From Nocardioides halotolerans DSM 19273 (GTDB lineage Bacteria; Actinomycetota; Actinomycetes; Propionibacteriales; Nocardioidaceae): 64,000 bases of DNA. The translations under genes and the position numbers were made by a program. The notes under the pieces were generated by a model. That model did not search any database. It was not told where the DNA came from and saw nothing but the letters and a program-made list of their open reading frames with translations. Shown piece after piece: positions 1 through 9,042 of the stretch. Within the stretch, counting starts at the first letter, position 1, and every line of letters starts with the position of its first letter. Where the stretch lies: NCBI RefSeq assembly GCF_000422805.1, contig NZ_KE383923.1, forward strand, positions 433,669-497,668. Reading direction: 5' to 3'.

Positions 1-1
1 G

Positions 2-379
2 ACAGCCGCCCGGTTCGTGCCGGTGCGCGTCGAGTACGTCGAGCTCGTCCTCCGGGGCCTTGAGGGACTCGGTTCCGATCAGCTGCTGCTGGGAAGGGTC
101 GAGGAGCGCCGAAACCTTGCGGCCAACGCACTCGCCGACGTCGTTGTCCTCGGCGGGTGCCCGCGGATCGAGCAGTCGCGGCTCCGGGCCACCTGGCTCG
201 CGACCCTGCTGATGCAACCGGTCCGCCTGGACCTTCTAATGACTGCAGCCGGGCTCCGGACCGCCCGAACCCTGCCCGACCTCATCCCGTACCTGCCCCC
301 TCCCACCCAGGAGGAGACCGGACTCGCACTCCGCGGCGGCCCACCTGCCGCGGCAGCACGTGCGGAGGTGGCGGCATGA
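2..379 (+). CDS. C-terminal part of a tyrosine-recombinase-like protein (5' end outside window)
   Basis: The frame is open from the left edge, so this is the 3' part of a longer gene; the GTG at 17 is probably internal. The readable 126 residues end in an ALA/PRO-rich tail. The stretch RLRATWLATLL followed by a helix-turn ending in LPDLIPYLPP resembles the C-terminal box of actinobacterial tyrosine recombinases, where the usual HxLRH segment is degenerate. The stop codon overlaps the ATG of the downstream transposase (ATGA at 376-379), so the two are translationally coupled. Tandem recombinase plus DDE transposase is unusual for a simple insertion sequence. The family call rests on resemblance only; catalytic residues upstream are not visible. 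Confidence 0.45.
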   Translation, partial: TAARFVPVRVEYVELVLRGLEGLGSDQLLLGRVEERRNLAANALADVVVLGGCPRIEQSRLRATWLATLLMQPVRLDLLMTAAGLRTARTLPDLIPYLPPPTQEETGLALRGGPPAAAARAEVAA

Positions 380-2169
380 AATCGGCGTTCCGCTACCAGC
401 TCGTCACGCACATCGTCGACACCAGCGGGGCCGCCGACGTCCTCCAGAGGGCCATTCGCACCTCACCGCGCGGCCGCCGATCACCTGGGAGCCCTCGCAC
501 CTTCCTGATCCTCATGCTCCTGGCTGCCGCCGACGGAGAGCTGACCATCGAACGGATGCACCAGATCGGCACTCGCGAGCTGCCCCTCAACATCCAGCTC
601 GAACTCGGGACCATCCGCCACAGAGCAGCGACCGACGGTGGGGCAGCAGCCGGCACAACTCGCCGTCACCTCTCCCCCGTCTCCGAAACCCCTGCCGCCG
701 GGCTTCGCGGAGCTCCGGAGATGCGGTGGACCGACATGCCCATCGACGAGCTCTACAACATCTCCCGAACGATCACCCGCAAGCTCTCGTGGACCGGCCC
801 GAAGGCAACAGGTCTGACCGACGAAGAACGGGCGAAGAGACGCGACGCGATGCGCGAGATCAGCGACCGACTCCTGCGGGCCACCCTCCCCGAACGACCA
901 GGCAGCTCCTACGCCCTCGACGAGAGCGGCATCTGGGCCTGGGCACGCGGCCGCAGGAACCGACGGTTTGAGGAGGCAGCAGTCAGCAACGAGGAGCATG
1001 AGCCCGATGGCGTCGACGAGTCTGCCGCTGCACAGCTTCGACTGTCGAGCTGCCCCGACGCAGCGTGGGGCACCAAGACCGGCAAGGACGGGACTCAGGA
1101 CGCCTACTTCGGCTACGGACTGCACGCCCTCGTACGAATCCCCGACCTGCGACCCGGCCCCTCGTTCACCGACGAGGACGATCCGATCCTCATCGAGGCC
1201 GTTGAGCTCACCCCTGCGGCTACCGACATCGTGGACGTGAGTCTTGGCCTCCTCGACCGGGTGCGCGCCCACACCCCGGTCAAGGACCTCGCCGCCGACC
1301 GGCACTACTCATACAAGGAGTGGAACCGCTGGGCCTACCAGCTCTGGACCCGCGGCATCCGACCCGTCCTTGATCTCCGAGAGAACGAACACGGGTTCCG
1401 TGACTACGACGGCGCCAAGATCGCCGCCTCCTGGCCCCACTGTCCCGGCACCCCCAACCGCCTCGGCACCATCCCCCGCCCAGGCATCGGAGCCAGCCGG
1501 GCAGCTCAGGAGCGATTCGAGAAGCTCATCGCCGAACGACAGGCCTACGCGATGCGACGCGTGAAGAGCCACATCCCTGACGGCGCCTCACGCTGGGAAT
1601 GCCCCGCCCGGGCCGGCAAGGTCGGCTGTACCCACGTCCCCGGCACCATCGAGGTCGCCCACCAGCTCGACCTCCCCAGCATCGCCCGACCACCAGCCCA
1701 GGATGCCAAGCCGACCTGCTGCAACCAACGCACGTTCATGATCCGCATCCAGCCCCCGGCCGAAGACGACACGAGGAGCGAGCGCGACAGGAAGACCAAG
1801 CTTGCACAAGCGATGAAGCACGCCCAGGACGAGTACTGGGGCGACAAACGGTGGGAAACAAGCTATCGGCGCAGGACATATGTCGAGGCCGCGTTCGGAC
1901 TGCTCAAGGCACCCAACAACGAGAACGTCCACCGCGGCCTCTTTAGGTTCGTGGGTCTCCCGCTGGTCACGCTCTCCATCACCGCCGCCGCCACTGCCAC
2001 CAACCTCCGACAGCTCCGCAATTGGCACGACCGGACCGGCAATGGCGACCTCGCCAACCCGTTGCTCGCACCTGAGCCCGAGTTCCACGGCTTCGTCCTC
2101 CTCACCAACCCGAACGTCCTCGACCCGAGTGGAGAATCCGACAACCACCCGCTACCCGAGGCCGCATGA
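376..2169 (+). CDS. DDE-type transposase (IS1182-like)
   Basis: Predicted 597-residue transposase that would cut and join element ends. The start is the ATG overlapping the upstream stop (ATGA). A DDE triad can be placed at D182 (ALDESGIWAW), D308 (LAADRHYSYKEW) and E504 (RTYVEAAFGLLK), the last in the usual helix before the C-terminal region. A segment around residues 230-250 (GTKTGKDGTQDAYFGYGLHA) resembles the core strand of IS1182/IS4-type DDE enzymes. The middle has Cys pairs (about residues 410-455) that could bind zinc. It lies at the left border of the lower-GC catabolic region and supports that region being acquired. Terminal inverted repeats were not found by eye. Confidence 0.6.
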   Translation: MKSAFRYQLVTHIVDTSGAADVLQRAIRTSPRGRRSPGSPRTFLILMLLAAADGELTIERMHQIGTRELPLNIQLELGTIRHRAATDGGAAAGTTRRHLSPVSETPAAGLRGAPEMRWTDMPIDELYNISRTITRKLSWTGPKATGLTDEERAKRRDAMREISDRLLRATLPERPGSSYALDESGIWAWARGRRNRRFEEAAVSNEEHEPDGVDESAAAQLRLSSCPDAAWGTKTGKDGTQDAYFGYGLHALVRIPDLRPGPSFTDEDDPILIEAVELTPAATDIVDVSLGLLDRVRAHTPVKDLAADRHYSYKEWNRWAYQLWTRGIRPVLDLRENEHGFRDYDGAKIAASWPHCPGTPNRLGTIPRPGIGASRAAQERFEKLIAERQAYAMRRVKSHIPDGASRWECPARAGKVGCTHVPGTIEVAHQLDLPSIARPPAQDAKPTCCNQRTFMIRIQPPAEDDTRSERDRKTKLAQAMKHAQDEYWGDKRWETSYRRRTYVEAAFGLLKAPNNENVHRGLFRFVGLPLVTLSITAAATATNLRQLRNWHDRTGNGDLANPLLAPEPEFHGFVLLTNPNVLDPSGESDNHPLPEAA

Positions 2170-2254
2170 GCGGGGCGGGCGAAGGCCAGCGGTCGCGATC
2201 TTGTTGCGAGTAACTTCGCAGCGGGAGCCGGATCGAATCTGTCAACCGGCGGGC

Positions 2255-4612
2255 TCATCGATCGAGTAGCGATAGCGCGGCATCGACGATCGAGCCCGTG
2301 TCGATTCCGTGGAGTCGATATGCGTCTTCCAAGTCACTCGATTGCCCGAATTCGCGCACGCCGAGACATCGGATGGGATCACCCCGCATCCCGGCGAGGA
2401 AGGCCAGAGTATGTGGATGGCCGTCGATGACGGTAACGATCGGCGCGGAGAGTGAGGACGGAAAGAGCGTGGCGGCGATGTCGTCCCCAATCGTGACACC
2501 GAGCCGTCCGCGGCTCAGGAAGGATCGGAACACGAGATCTGGGCTCGTCAGACATACGACGCCGGCGGTGACGCCCAGAACGGCAAGGGCCTCGGCCGCG
2601 GCGAGCACTTCAGGCATGATCGCCCCAACGCCGACCAGAGTGACATCCTCGGCGTCGGTGCCGAAGCGAGGCAGTCGATACCCGCCCGCGACAGCATGCC
2701 GACGTCGTCGCTCCAGAAGGTGCGGATCCTCGGGCGTGGCGGCAAGTGTCTGTTCAATCGGCCGGGTAGACAGGCGGAAATAGGACGACGTGCCGCCTTC
2801 GAAGCCAACCTGGCTCATTGCGTGCAGGAGGCACCACTCCAGGTCCTGTGCGAACGCGGGCTCCCAAGCAATGCAACCCGGTTGTTCTAGCCCGATCGAT
2901 GGGGTGGTGATGGACTGGTGCGCCCCACCTTCGGGAGCGAGCGTCACCCCGGAGGGCGTGCCGACAATGATCGACTGCCCGCCGGAGTAGATACCGTATG
3001 ACCAGGGCTCCAAGGCCCGGGCGATGAACGGGTCGTAGAGCGTCGCGATCGGAATAAGTCGCTCGCCCCACCTCGACCAAGTCGCGCCGAGCTCGCCAAG
3101 CAAACCAACCAGGTTCACCTCGGCGATGCCAAGCTCGATGTGCTGGCCGACACTCACCTCGGACCAACGTAAAACCCGGTCGGGGTCGTCGGCGAACCAG
3201 TCGTGACGGTCTGCAACCGACCAGACGCCAGTCTTGTTGATCCAGCCTCCCAGGTTGGTCGACGAAGCCACGTCAGGACTACACGTGACGACGCGTTCGG
3301 CATTTTCTGGTGATGCGCGTCTGAAGTCGGCAAGGAACCTGCCGAGGGACGCTTGCGTCGAGATTGCAGTTCGGTGCGGCCGACCCAGGGTCACGGGCAT
3401 CGACATCGGCTTTTTCGCGACGACGGCAGGGCGAGCCATAACAGCAGCCCGTGACGCGCAGAGGCGCGCCGCGTCGCTGTTCGGCGGAAGAGGACGCCAC
3501 GGGTCCGCCGCATCCGTCCCGGACGCCTGCGCGAGCACTTCCATCTGCGCCTGCGTCAGTTGCGCGGAGTGGTTGTTCGGATGTCCCTCGATGGGAAGCC
3601 CGCGACCCTTGATGGTGTACGCGAAGATGACGGTCGGTCGTGAGTCATCGACTTGCGCGTACATGTTGAGAAGAGCGCCGATGTCGTGGCCACCCAAGTC
3701 ACGGACGGCAAGCTTCAACTCGTCGGTGGACAGGGAACTGAGAAGTTGATTCAGACCCTGTCCTGGATGGGGGCCCGAAAGACGGCTGGCGACTTCAGCG
3801 TCGTCGGCCCTCAGGAGTCGCTGGTACTCCTCGTTAGGCATCTCCTCCAGCCTTTGCCGCAATTCGCTGCCGCCGGGTCGGTTGAAGAGCTCGGAGATGG
3901 TCCGACCCCATTTCAGTGTGAGAACCTGCCACCCCGCGGCGGCGAACATGCCTGCGAGGCGGTGGATCTGCACGTCGGGGACGATGCGGTCCAGGGACTG
4001 CCGGTTCAGGTCGACTATCCACAAGAGTTCACCCAGTCGCGAGACCGTTGGGTCGGCGACCGCCTCCCAGATCGCTCCCTCGTCGAGTTCTGCATCACCA
4101 ATGAGGCTCACGAATCGGCCTGCCGGCGGTGTGTCCGGGAACCTCGAGGCCGCGTAGCGATGGGCTATCGCGGCCCAGAGCGCTGCGGTCGCACCGATTC
4201 CGACCGATCCCGTCGAGAAGTCGACCGTATCCGGGTCTTTGAGTCGGCTCGGGTAGGACTGAAGACCACCTTTGGATCGCAGAGTGGAGAGGAACCGAGG
4301 CTCTAGATCATCGAGTAGGAAGTTGATGGCGTGCAGCACAGGTGAGGCATGAGGCTTGACCGAGACCCGGTCGAGGCTTGTCAGCTCGGAGAACCACAGC
4401 GACACCATGATGTCGACCATCGACGCCGAGGAGGCTTGGTGGCCTCCCACCTTGACACCACTCTCATTGGGCCGCCCGCGATTCGCCGCGTCCACGATCG
4501 CGGTGGACAACCAGAGCACTCGCTGAGAGATGTCGCGCAGCGCCGCTACATCTATGCCGAGCGTCTGGTCCGCCGTGGGTGTGCGTGCAGACGGCATGTC
4601 CAACGACGTCAT
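2255..4612 (-). CDS. AceE/MdeB-like thiamine-diphosphate 2-oxoacid dehydrogenase E1
   Basis: 785-residue homologue of the homodimeric pyruvate dehydrogenase E1 (usually about 890-920 residues), so shorter than true AceE. It should decarboxylate a 2-oxo acid in the cytoplasm and pass the acyl group to a lipoyl E2. The thiamine-diphosphate motif is visible as GDAELDEG at 172-179 with N203 about 30 residues on; an N-terminal HQASSAS segment (58-64) and a C-terminal transketolase domain follow. No E2 or E3 gene is in the window. ATG start with AGGA seven bases upstream. It is divergent from an Lrp-type regulator, the same arrangement as Pseudomonas mdeB/mdeR, where MdeB is a 2-oxobutyrate dehydrogenase. 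That parallel suggests a non-pyruvate substrate, for example 2-oxobutyrate or a branched 2-oxo acid. Confidence 0.8.
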   Translation of the reverse strand: MTSLDMPSARTPTADQTLGIDVAALRDISQRVLWLSTAIVDAANRGRPNESGVKVGGHQASSASMVDIMVSLWFSELTSLDRVSVKPHASPVLHAINFLLDDLEPRFLSTLRSKGGLQSYPSRLKDPDTVDFSTGSVGIGATAALWAAIAHRYAASRFPDTPPAGRFVSLIGDAELDEGAIWEAVADPTVSRLGELLWIVDLNRQSLDRIVPDVQIHRLAGMFAAAGWQVLTLKWGRTISELFNRPGGSELRQRLEEMPNEEYQRLLRADDAEVASRLSGPHPGQGLNQLLSSLSTDELKLAVRDLGGHDIGALLNMYAQVDDSRPTVIFAYTIKGRGLPIEGHPNNHSAQLTQAQMEVLAQASGTDAADPWRPLPPNSDAARLCASRAAVMARPAVVAKKPMSMPVTLGRPHRTAISTQASLGRFLADFRRASPENAERVVTCSPDVASSTNLGGWINKTGVWSVADRHDWFADDPDRVLRWSEVSVGQHIELGIAEVNLVGLLGELGATWSRWGERLIPIATLYDPFIARALEPWSYGIYSGGQSIIVGTPSGVTLAPEGGAHQSITTPSIGLEQPGCIAWEPAFAQDLEWCLLHAMSQVGFEGGTSSYFRLSTRPIEQTLAATPEDPHLLERRRRHAVAGGYRLPRFGTDAEDVTLVGVGAIMPEVLAAAEALAVLGVTAGVVCLTSPDLVFRSFLSRGRLGVTIGDDIAATLFPSSLSAPIVTVIDGHPHTLAFLAGMRGDPIRCLGVREFGQSSDLEDAYRLHGIDTGSIVDAALSLLDR

Positions 4613-4759
4613 GCGTTTTCCTGTCCGACCATGGACAAACGCTCACGCCGCTTGGCGTGATATGCAACCAAAGTGACATGTTCGTAGCAGATCCGCAAAT
4701 TTGTTGCAGCACTTCGGCTTCCTGCGCAATATTACTGCGTTTCAGTCTAGGATGTCAGC
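4613..4759. promoter_or_regulatory. Divergent promoter region with candidate Lrp operator
   Basis: This 147-base intergenic region separates the E1 gene from the Lrp-type regulator and is AT-rich relative to its surroundings. It holds GCAAATTTGTTGC at 4695-4707 (GCAA/TTGC arms around an AT core) and a second GCAA arm at 4736-4739, a layout typical of Lrp/AsnC sites. Function is inferred from position and symmetry. Confidence 0.4.
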
Positions 4760-5230
4760 GTGCCCGAGATGAAGACTGACGCGGTTGACCGCAAGATCCT
4801 CGATCAGCTGGTCGAGGACGGGCGTCGCTCGGTGCGAGACATCGCCCGCACGGTGAGCCTCTCCCCGAGTTCCGTTCAACGACGAGTTGAGCGGATGGAA
4901 AGGCAAGGTGTCATCACCGGGTACACCGCACTGGTCGACGAGAGCCAGCTCGGCGCGACCATGGAGGCGTTTGCCGAGGTGAGGTACGCCGGCAATACCA
5001 AGGTCGAGGCGATCACCGCCTCTGCGAAAGACCTTCCTGAGGTCATCGGCATCTACACCGTCGCCGGCGACCCCGATGCCCTCATCCACTTCCGCATCGA
5101 CAGTCTCCCGCACCTGCACCGACTCATCGACTTGATCCGTCGGGACGGGAACGTCATCGGGACCAAGACGTTGATGGTGCTCGACTCGTGGCGACGCGGT
5201 CAACGCGTCGCCGACGACGAGGACCGATGA
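4760..5230 (+). CDS. Lrp/AsnC-family transcriptional regulator
   Basis: 156-residue regulator with the standard Lrp plan. The N-terminal winged helix-turn-helix (about 8-55) carries DRKILDQLVEDGRRSVRDIA and a recognition helix SPSSVQRRVERME. The C-terminal RAM ligand-binding domain (about 70-145) includes the GDPDALIHFRI strand. Members form octamers and respond to amino or 2-oxo acids. The gene is divergent from the E1 dehydrogenase, so it most likely controls that gene and itself. GTG start at 4760; an ATG nine bases downstream is an alternative. Confidence 0.9.
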   Translation: MPEMKTDAVDRKILDQLVEDGRRSVRDIARTVSLSPSSVQRRVERMERQGVITGYTALVDESQLGATMEAFAEVRYAGNTKVEAITASAKDLPEVIGIYTVAGDPDALIHFRIDSLPHLHRLIDLIRRDGNVIGTKTLMVLDSWRRGQRVADDEDR

Positions 5231-5256
5231 TCCTGCGGACCCGAGTGCCCACCGCG

Positions 5257-6036
5257 CTAGCGACCGGTGAACCTGGGCTCACGCTTCTCTAGAAATGCCT
5301 TTGGCCCCTCGCGAGCGTCCTCTGTATGGAAGACGGTGCCTGAGAGGTAGTAGTCCCTGCTGAACGGCCCCTCCAGCTCGAGTGATCTGACCATCGCTTC
5401 CTTGGCTGTTCTCACGGCAACCGGTCCGTTGCGGACAAGTCGCGCGGCGAGCTCGTGAGCCGTTGCCAGAACCTCGGGGCCAGGAACGACGCGATTGACG
5501 AGGCCGATGGAGTAGGCGCGAGCCGCGTCGATCGGGTCGCCGAGCAGCATGATCTCCATCGCAACCGCCCATGGCACCTGGCGCGGTAACCGGACGTGTG
5601 AACCTCCGGCAGGAACGATGCCGCGTGCGACCTCACGGAGGGCAAATGTTGCGTGATCGGCTGCCACGCGAATGTCCGTGCCCAGCATCATCTCGACGCC
5701 GCCTCCGACCGCGACTCCGTTCACCGCACAGATGATCGGCTTGTAGATGTCGGAGAACCAACGCTTCGATGGGTCGGGAATGGCGCCCTTGAGCCCGGTC
5801 GCAGGGTCGTCGGTCAGGCGGGAGATGTTGCTACCGAGGTCGGACCCAGAGCAGAAGGCCCGATCACCCGTTCCCGTGAAGACGATCACCCAGACCGACT
5901 CGTCCGCATTCGCCTGCACGAATGCTTCACGAAGGGAATCGCGCATCTCGGGAGTGAGCGAGTTCATCTTCTGCGGCCGGTTGATCGTGATGAGGGCCGT
6001 TCGACCGTCCACCTCGTACTGGATCAGGTCCGACAT
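5257..6036 (-). CDS. Enoyl-CoA hydratase/isomerase family protein (both catalytic Glu present)
   Basis: 259-residue crotonase-fold enzyme expected to add water across a 2-enoyl-CoA double bond in the cytoplasm. The oxyanion-hole segments are present (AFCSGSDL and NGVAVGGGVE). The two Glu residues corresponding to rat hydratase E144 and E164 are both present, in GGGVE and LREVARG, which separates it from the other two crotonase-fold proteins in this region. ATG start with AAGGGTG upstream. It is the last gene of a leftward iclR-crotonase-hydratase group, with an 81-base gap to the upstream gene. Confidence 0.85.
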   Translation of the reverse strand: MSDLIQYEVDGRTALITINRPQKMNSLTPEMRDSLREAFVQANADESVWVIVFTGTGDRAFCSGSDLGSNISRLTDDPATGLKGAIPDPSKRWFSDIYKPIICAVNGVAVGGGVEMMLGTDIRVAADHATFALREVARGIVPAGGSHVRLPRQVPWAVAMEIMLLGDPIDAARAYSIGLVNRVVPGPEVLATAHELAARLVRNGPVAVRTAKEAMVRSLELEGPFSRDYYLSGTVFHTEDAREGPKAFLEKREPRFTGR

Positions 6037-6117
6037 AGATCACCCTTCTGAGTGGACTGGCGAGAAAGCTTTGCCTCGAATGGAGCAACGAGGGATGCAG
6101 GCTGACGGCATCCGCGG

Positions 6118-6882
6118 TCAGGCTTGATCGAGGGACGCAAGCGCCGCCCTGGGCCCGTCGCCGGAGATCAGCATGAACTCCAAGGCAAGCGCCGCCTCGA
6201 ACGACTGCCAATGCTGACGCAGGATCGCATTGACCGACAGCTTGGTCACTGCCAGCGCTTGGGCATCGAACCCAACGAGCTCAGCCGCGAGTTCGTCCGC
6301 GCGCTGAAGCGCCGTGCCCGGCGCCACCGCCTCGTAGACCAGCCCCTGCGCAGCCGCCTCCGCGCCGCTCAGCCTGCGGCCCAAGAGCAAGTGGCCGCGA
6401 GCGCGACCGATGCCCATGGCCAGCGGCCAGAGGAACGCTGCGTGGTCCCCGGGAGAGACACCCATGGCAAGGTGACCGTCGATCAGCCGCGCATCCTCGG
6501 CGACGATGCAGATGTCAGCGAGCAGAGCGATGGCACATCCAGCTCCGACAGCCGCGCCTTCGACAGCCGAGACGATCGGCTTCCTGCATTCGATCATCCC
6601 TCTGACGATGCTACGGGCCTCCCACCACGCGCGTCGGCGTACATCTTCATCGCTGACCACCTGCCGCACGTAGTCAGGATCACCGCCCGCACCGTAGGAC
6701 TGTCCTGCGCCGTGCACCACGACCACGCGCACGTCTGCATCCTTGTCGAGGTCGTCCCAGATCACAGACAACCTCTGGTGATCGGACTCCCGCAGCGCGT
6801 TTCGCTGCTCCGGCCGGCTGAGCGTGATGTGGACGATCCCGTTGTCGGGTCCACTCAACTGCACCGCTGAGTTCGATGACAA
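6118..6882 (-). CDS. Crotonase-superfamily protein lacking both hydratase glutamates
   Basis: 254-residue crotonase-fold protein. The start is taken as TTG at 6882: AGGAGG lies at 6893-6898 inside the end of the IclR gene, whose stop is four bases before the TTG. The longer frame upstream overlaps iclR and has no crotonase similarity. The oxyanion-hole region is GAAVGAGCA. At the positions of hydratase E144 and E164 it has Ala (GAGCA) and His (LIDGHLAMG), so simple hydration is unlikely. Crotonase relatives with other residues there act as hydrolases, decarboxylases, isomerases or C-C hydrolases; the reaction here is unknown. It is tightly coupled to the IclR regulator. Confidence 0.8.
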   Translation of the reverse strand: MSSNSAVQLSGPDNGIVHITLSRPEQRNALRESDHQRLSVIWDDLDKDADVRVVVVHGAGQSYGAGGDPDYVRQVVSDEDVRRRAWWEARSIVRGMIECRKPIVSAVEGAAVGAGCAIALLADICIVAEDARLIDGHLAMGVSPGDHAAFLWPLAMGIGRARGHLLLGRRLSGAEAAAQGLVYEAVAPGTALQRADELAAELVGFDAQALAVTKLSVNAILRQHWQSFEAALALEFMLISGDGPRAALASLDQA

Positions 6883-6886
6883 GGTG

Positions 6887-7684
6887 TCAGGCCTCCTGCG
6901 CGACCCTGGATGACGTTGCATCAGGAGCTGCGTAGCTTCCAAGCGTGAACTCGATGGCTTGAGTGGTTTCTGCCAACATTCTTGCGATGGACGGGATTCG
7001 GGACTCCGGCATGTCGACTGCCAGGGCTGAAACCGCGATGGCGCTGGAGACCCTCTCCTGGCCGCCACGGACTGGAGCTGCGATGGCGATGATGCCTCGC
7101 AGGTTTTCCTCTCGACTTACGCTGATGCCCGTTTCCCTGATCGACTTGAACTCGAGCGCAAGCACCGCAGGATCAGTGATCGTGGATGGGGTCATCGAGA
7201 CCAGCTCCCCCGCGAGCACTTGCTGCTCCAACTCCGGGTCGAAGGCCGTGATCAACTTGCCGACGGCCGTGGAGTGCAGGGCCACAGGCTCGCGAAGTCG
7301 GAGACCCAGTCTCACAGGCTGTGGTCCGTCGTACCGGCCGATGTACATGACATCGTTTCCCACACGCGACGCTACGTAGACATCCTGCCGAACGCGCTCC
7401 ACCAGCCGCACCACGTGTGTGGTGGTGACGTTGTCGACGTCGACCTGCGCAGCTATCCGCAGCCCGAGTCGGATACTGCGTGGCGCCAGTCGGAACTGTC
7501 GATCCTCACCGTTCACGATGAGCCCCGATACCAACATCGCCTTGAGCAAGTCATGGGTGCTGCTCGCCGCAAGACCCAGCTCTCGAGATATGTCAGACAG
7601 TGAGCATTCATCGGGAGGGTCGGCGAGGTACTCGATGACCTGCACGACACGTTCGACGCGATTGGCGCGCTCGCTGTTGTTCAT
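6887..7684 (-). CDS. IclR-family transcriptional regulator
   Basis: 265-residue regulator from the ATG at 7684, which has a CGGAG element seven bases upstream; an in-frame GTG at 7735 would add 17 residues. The N-terminal winged helix-turn-helix (about 8-70) includes LSDISRELGLAASSTHDLLKAM. The C-terminal effector domain (about 85-255) has ALHSTAVGKLITAF, the usual signature of the family's ligand pocket. IclR proteins commonly control aromatic and acyl-CoA catabolic genes and bind small acids. It heads a leftward group with two crotonase-fold genes and is divergent from the large catabolic operon starting at 8022, which it probably regulates. Confidence 0.9.
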   Translation of the reverse strand: MNNSERANRVERVVQVIEYLADPPDECSLSDISRELGLAASSTHDLLKAMLVSGLIVNGEDRQFRLAPRSIRLGLRIAAQVDVDNVTTTHVVRLVERVRQDVYVASRVGNDVMYIGRYDGPQPVRLGLRLREPVALHSTAVGKLITAFDPELEQQVLAGELVSMTPSTITDPAVLALEFKSIRETGISVSREENLRGIIAIAAPVRGGQERVSSAIAVSALAVDMPESRIPSIARMLAETTQAIEFTLGSYAAPDATSSRVAQEA

Positions 7685-8021
7685 GGCAACGCTCCGGGCT
7701 GTGGAGGGCACACGTTCACGTGGAGACCGTCGCACGATTTCAGGGCGACGGACCCTCTGCTATCCCGTCCCTCGGCCTCCACCACGGGAGGCGGTGACCT
7801 GGGTCAGGCTGACTCGGAAAACCTACCAGAAGTTCGAACTCCACACGTCTACCTCCGGCGCGAAACCCGTTCAGCGCGCTCCACTGGTTGACACCAAGCC
7901 CATCTTGCGTGCAAAGATGATCCGAAAATCCGAATGACTCTTCGAGAACTCGGACCTCCAGATGCGTTCCCGGCCTCACGGCCGGCGAACGCTCAGCCTT
8001 CGATACAAGGAGCGACGCGGC
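7685..8021. promoter_or_regulatory. Divergent control region between iclR-type gene and catabolic operon
   Basis: This 337-base gene-free region contains a perfect palindrome AGTTCGAACT at 7831-7840 and a tandem pair of TCCGAA half-sites at 7921-7935. Both are plausible IclR-family operators by position. The GTTCGAA core recurs in the control region at 21,111-21,117. The AAGGAG at 8007-8012 is the ribosome-binding site of the next gene. No clear -35/-10 pair was identified. Confidence 0.4.
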
Positions 8022-8996
8022 ATGGGTCTACTGGGAGACGGCAAGCAGGTCCGGATCTCGGAGTGCTTCCTCCGAGACGGGTTGCAGGCCTTCCACGCTG
8101 GAGAACTTGTCGCGTTGGACACGGCGACACGAGTTGACATGGTCGAGAGACTCCTCGAGGCCGGTGTCGACGACATCGAGGCAACCAGTTTTGCACACCC
8201 GACCCTTCTCCCTCAGTTCGCAGATGCAGAAGAAGTGGTGCGCCAGCTTCCGGCCGAGGCACGCGAGTCAGGTGCTGCCCGTGCGCTCGTCCCCAACGTC
8301 CGCGGACTCGAGAGAGCGATCGACGCTGGACTGAGGAGCGTGACCGCGTTCCTGACCTGCAGCGAGGCCTACCAGGCCAAGAACGTAGGCAAGAGCATTC
8401 AAGAGTCGCTCCTCGAAATCGAGTCCATGTGGCGCGTCGGGGCGGACGCGGGGCTCAACATGAGTGCCGACTTGGGTACGACGACCGTCTGCCCGTTCGA
8501 GGGAGAGATCCCCAGGCAGCGTGTTCTTGAAGTTCTCGGCCAGCTACGAGACATCGGCATCCGAGAGGTCACGATCGCCGACACGCTGGGTATGTCGGAT
8601 CCCGGAACGATCTACGACCTTCTACGAGAGCTGAAGGGCAACTTCCCCGACATTCAGTACGGCGTTCACCTACACAACCGTCACGGCGTGGCATCGGTGG
8701 GTGTGCTCGCCGCTTTGGACGCAGACGTCGTGAAGATCGACGCGTCGCTTCTCGGCGTCGGCTCCGGGACGGTGGTTCCTGTTGACAAGGCCACGATGGG
8801 CAACGTAGCGACGGAGGAGGTCGTCTACGTGCTCAACTCCCTCGGCTACGAAACTGGCATCGACTTCAAGACCATCCGGAACATCGCCTTGGATATGTCC
8901 AAGTTGGTGAGGCCAGTGCCTATGCCCCGGATCACGCTCCACGGAGATGTCACTGACTACGTGAGCGAGTACATCGATCACGCCACTGTCTCCTAG
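8022..8996 (+). CDS. HMG-CoA lyase-like DRE-TIM aldolase without the active-site Cys
   Basis: 324-residue TIM-barrel lyase from the ATG at 8022, nine bases after AAGGAG; an earlier in-frame ATG at 7962 lacks a ribosome-binding site. The metal and catalytic signatures are the RDGLQ motif (R18, D19) and HLHNRHG (metal-binding H216 and H218). The C-terminal loop that in true HMG-CoA lyase carries the catalytic Cys (GCPYA) is replaced here by GVGSGTVVPVDKA, although the following GNVATEEVVY is kept. It should cleave a C-C bond of a 3-hydroxyacyl or related substrate, but probably not HMG-CoA itself. First gene of the rightward operon. Confidence 0.75.
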   Translation: MGLLGDGKQVRISECFLRDGLQAFHAGELVALDTATRVDMVERLLEAGVDDIEATSFAHPTLLPQFADAEEVVRQLPAEARESGAARALVPNVRGLERAIDAGLRSVTAFLTCSEAYQAKNVGKSIQESLLEIESMWRVGADAGLNMSADLGTTTVCPFEGEIPRQRVLEVLGQLRDIGIREVTIADTLGMSDPGTIYDLLRELKGNFPDIQYGVHLHNRHGVASVGVLAALDADVVKIDASLLGVGSGTVVPVDKATMGNVATEEVVYVLNSLGYETGIDFKTIRNIALDMSKLVRPVPMPRITLHGDVTDYVSEYIDHATVS

Positions 8997-9042
8997 GACG
9001 GGCACATGGAATCGCCCGCCTGGTACTTGTGAAAGGACGCCC

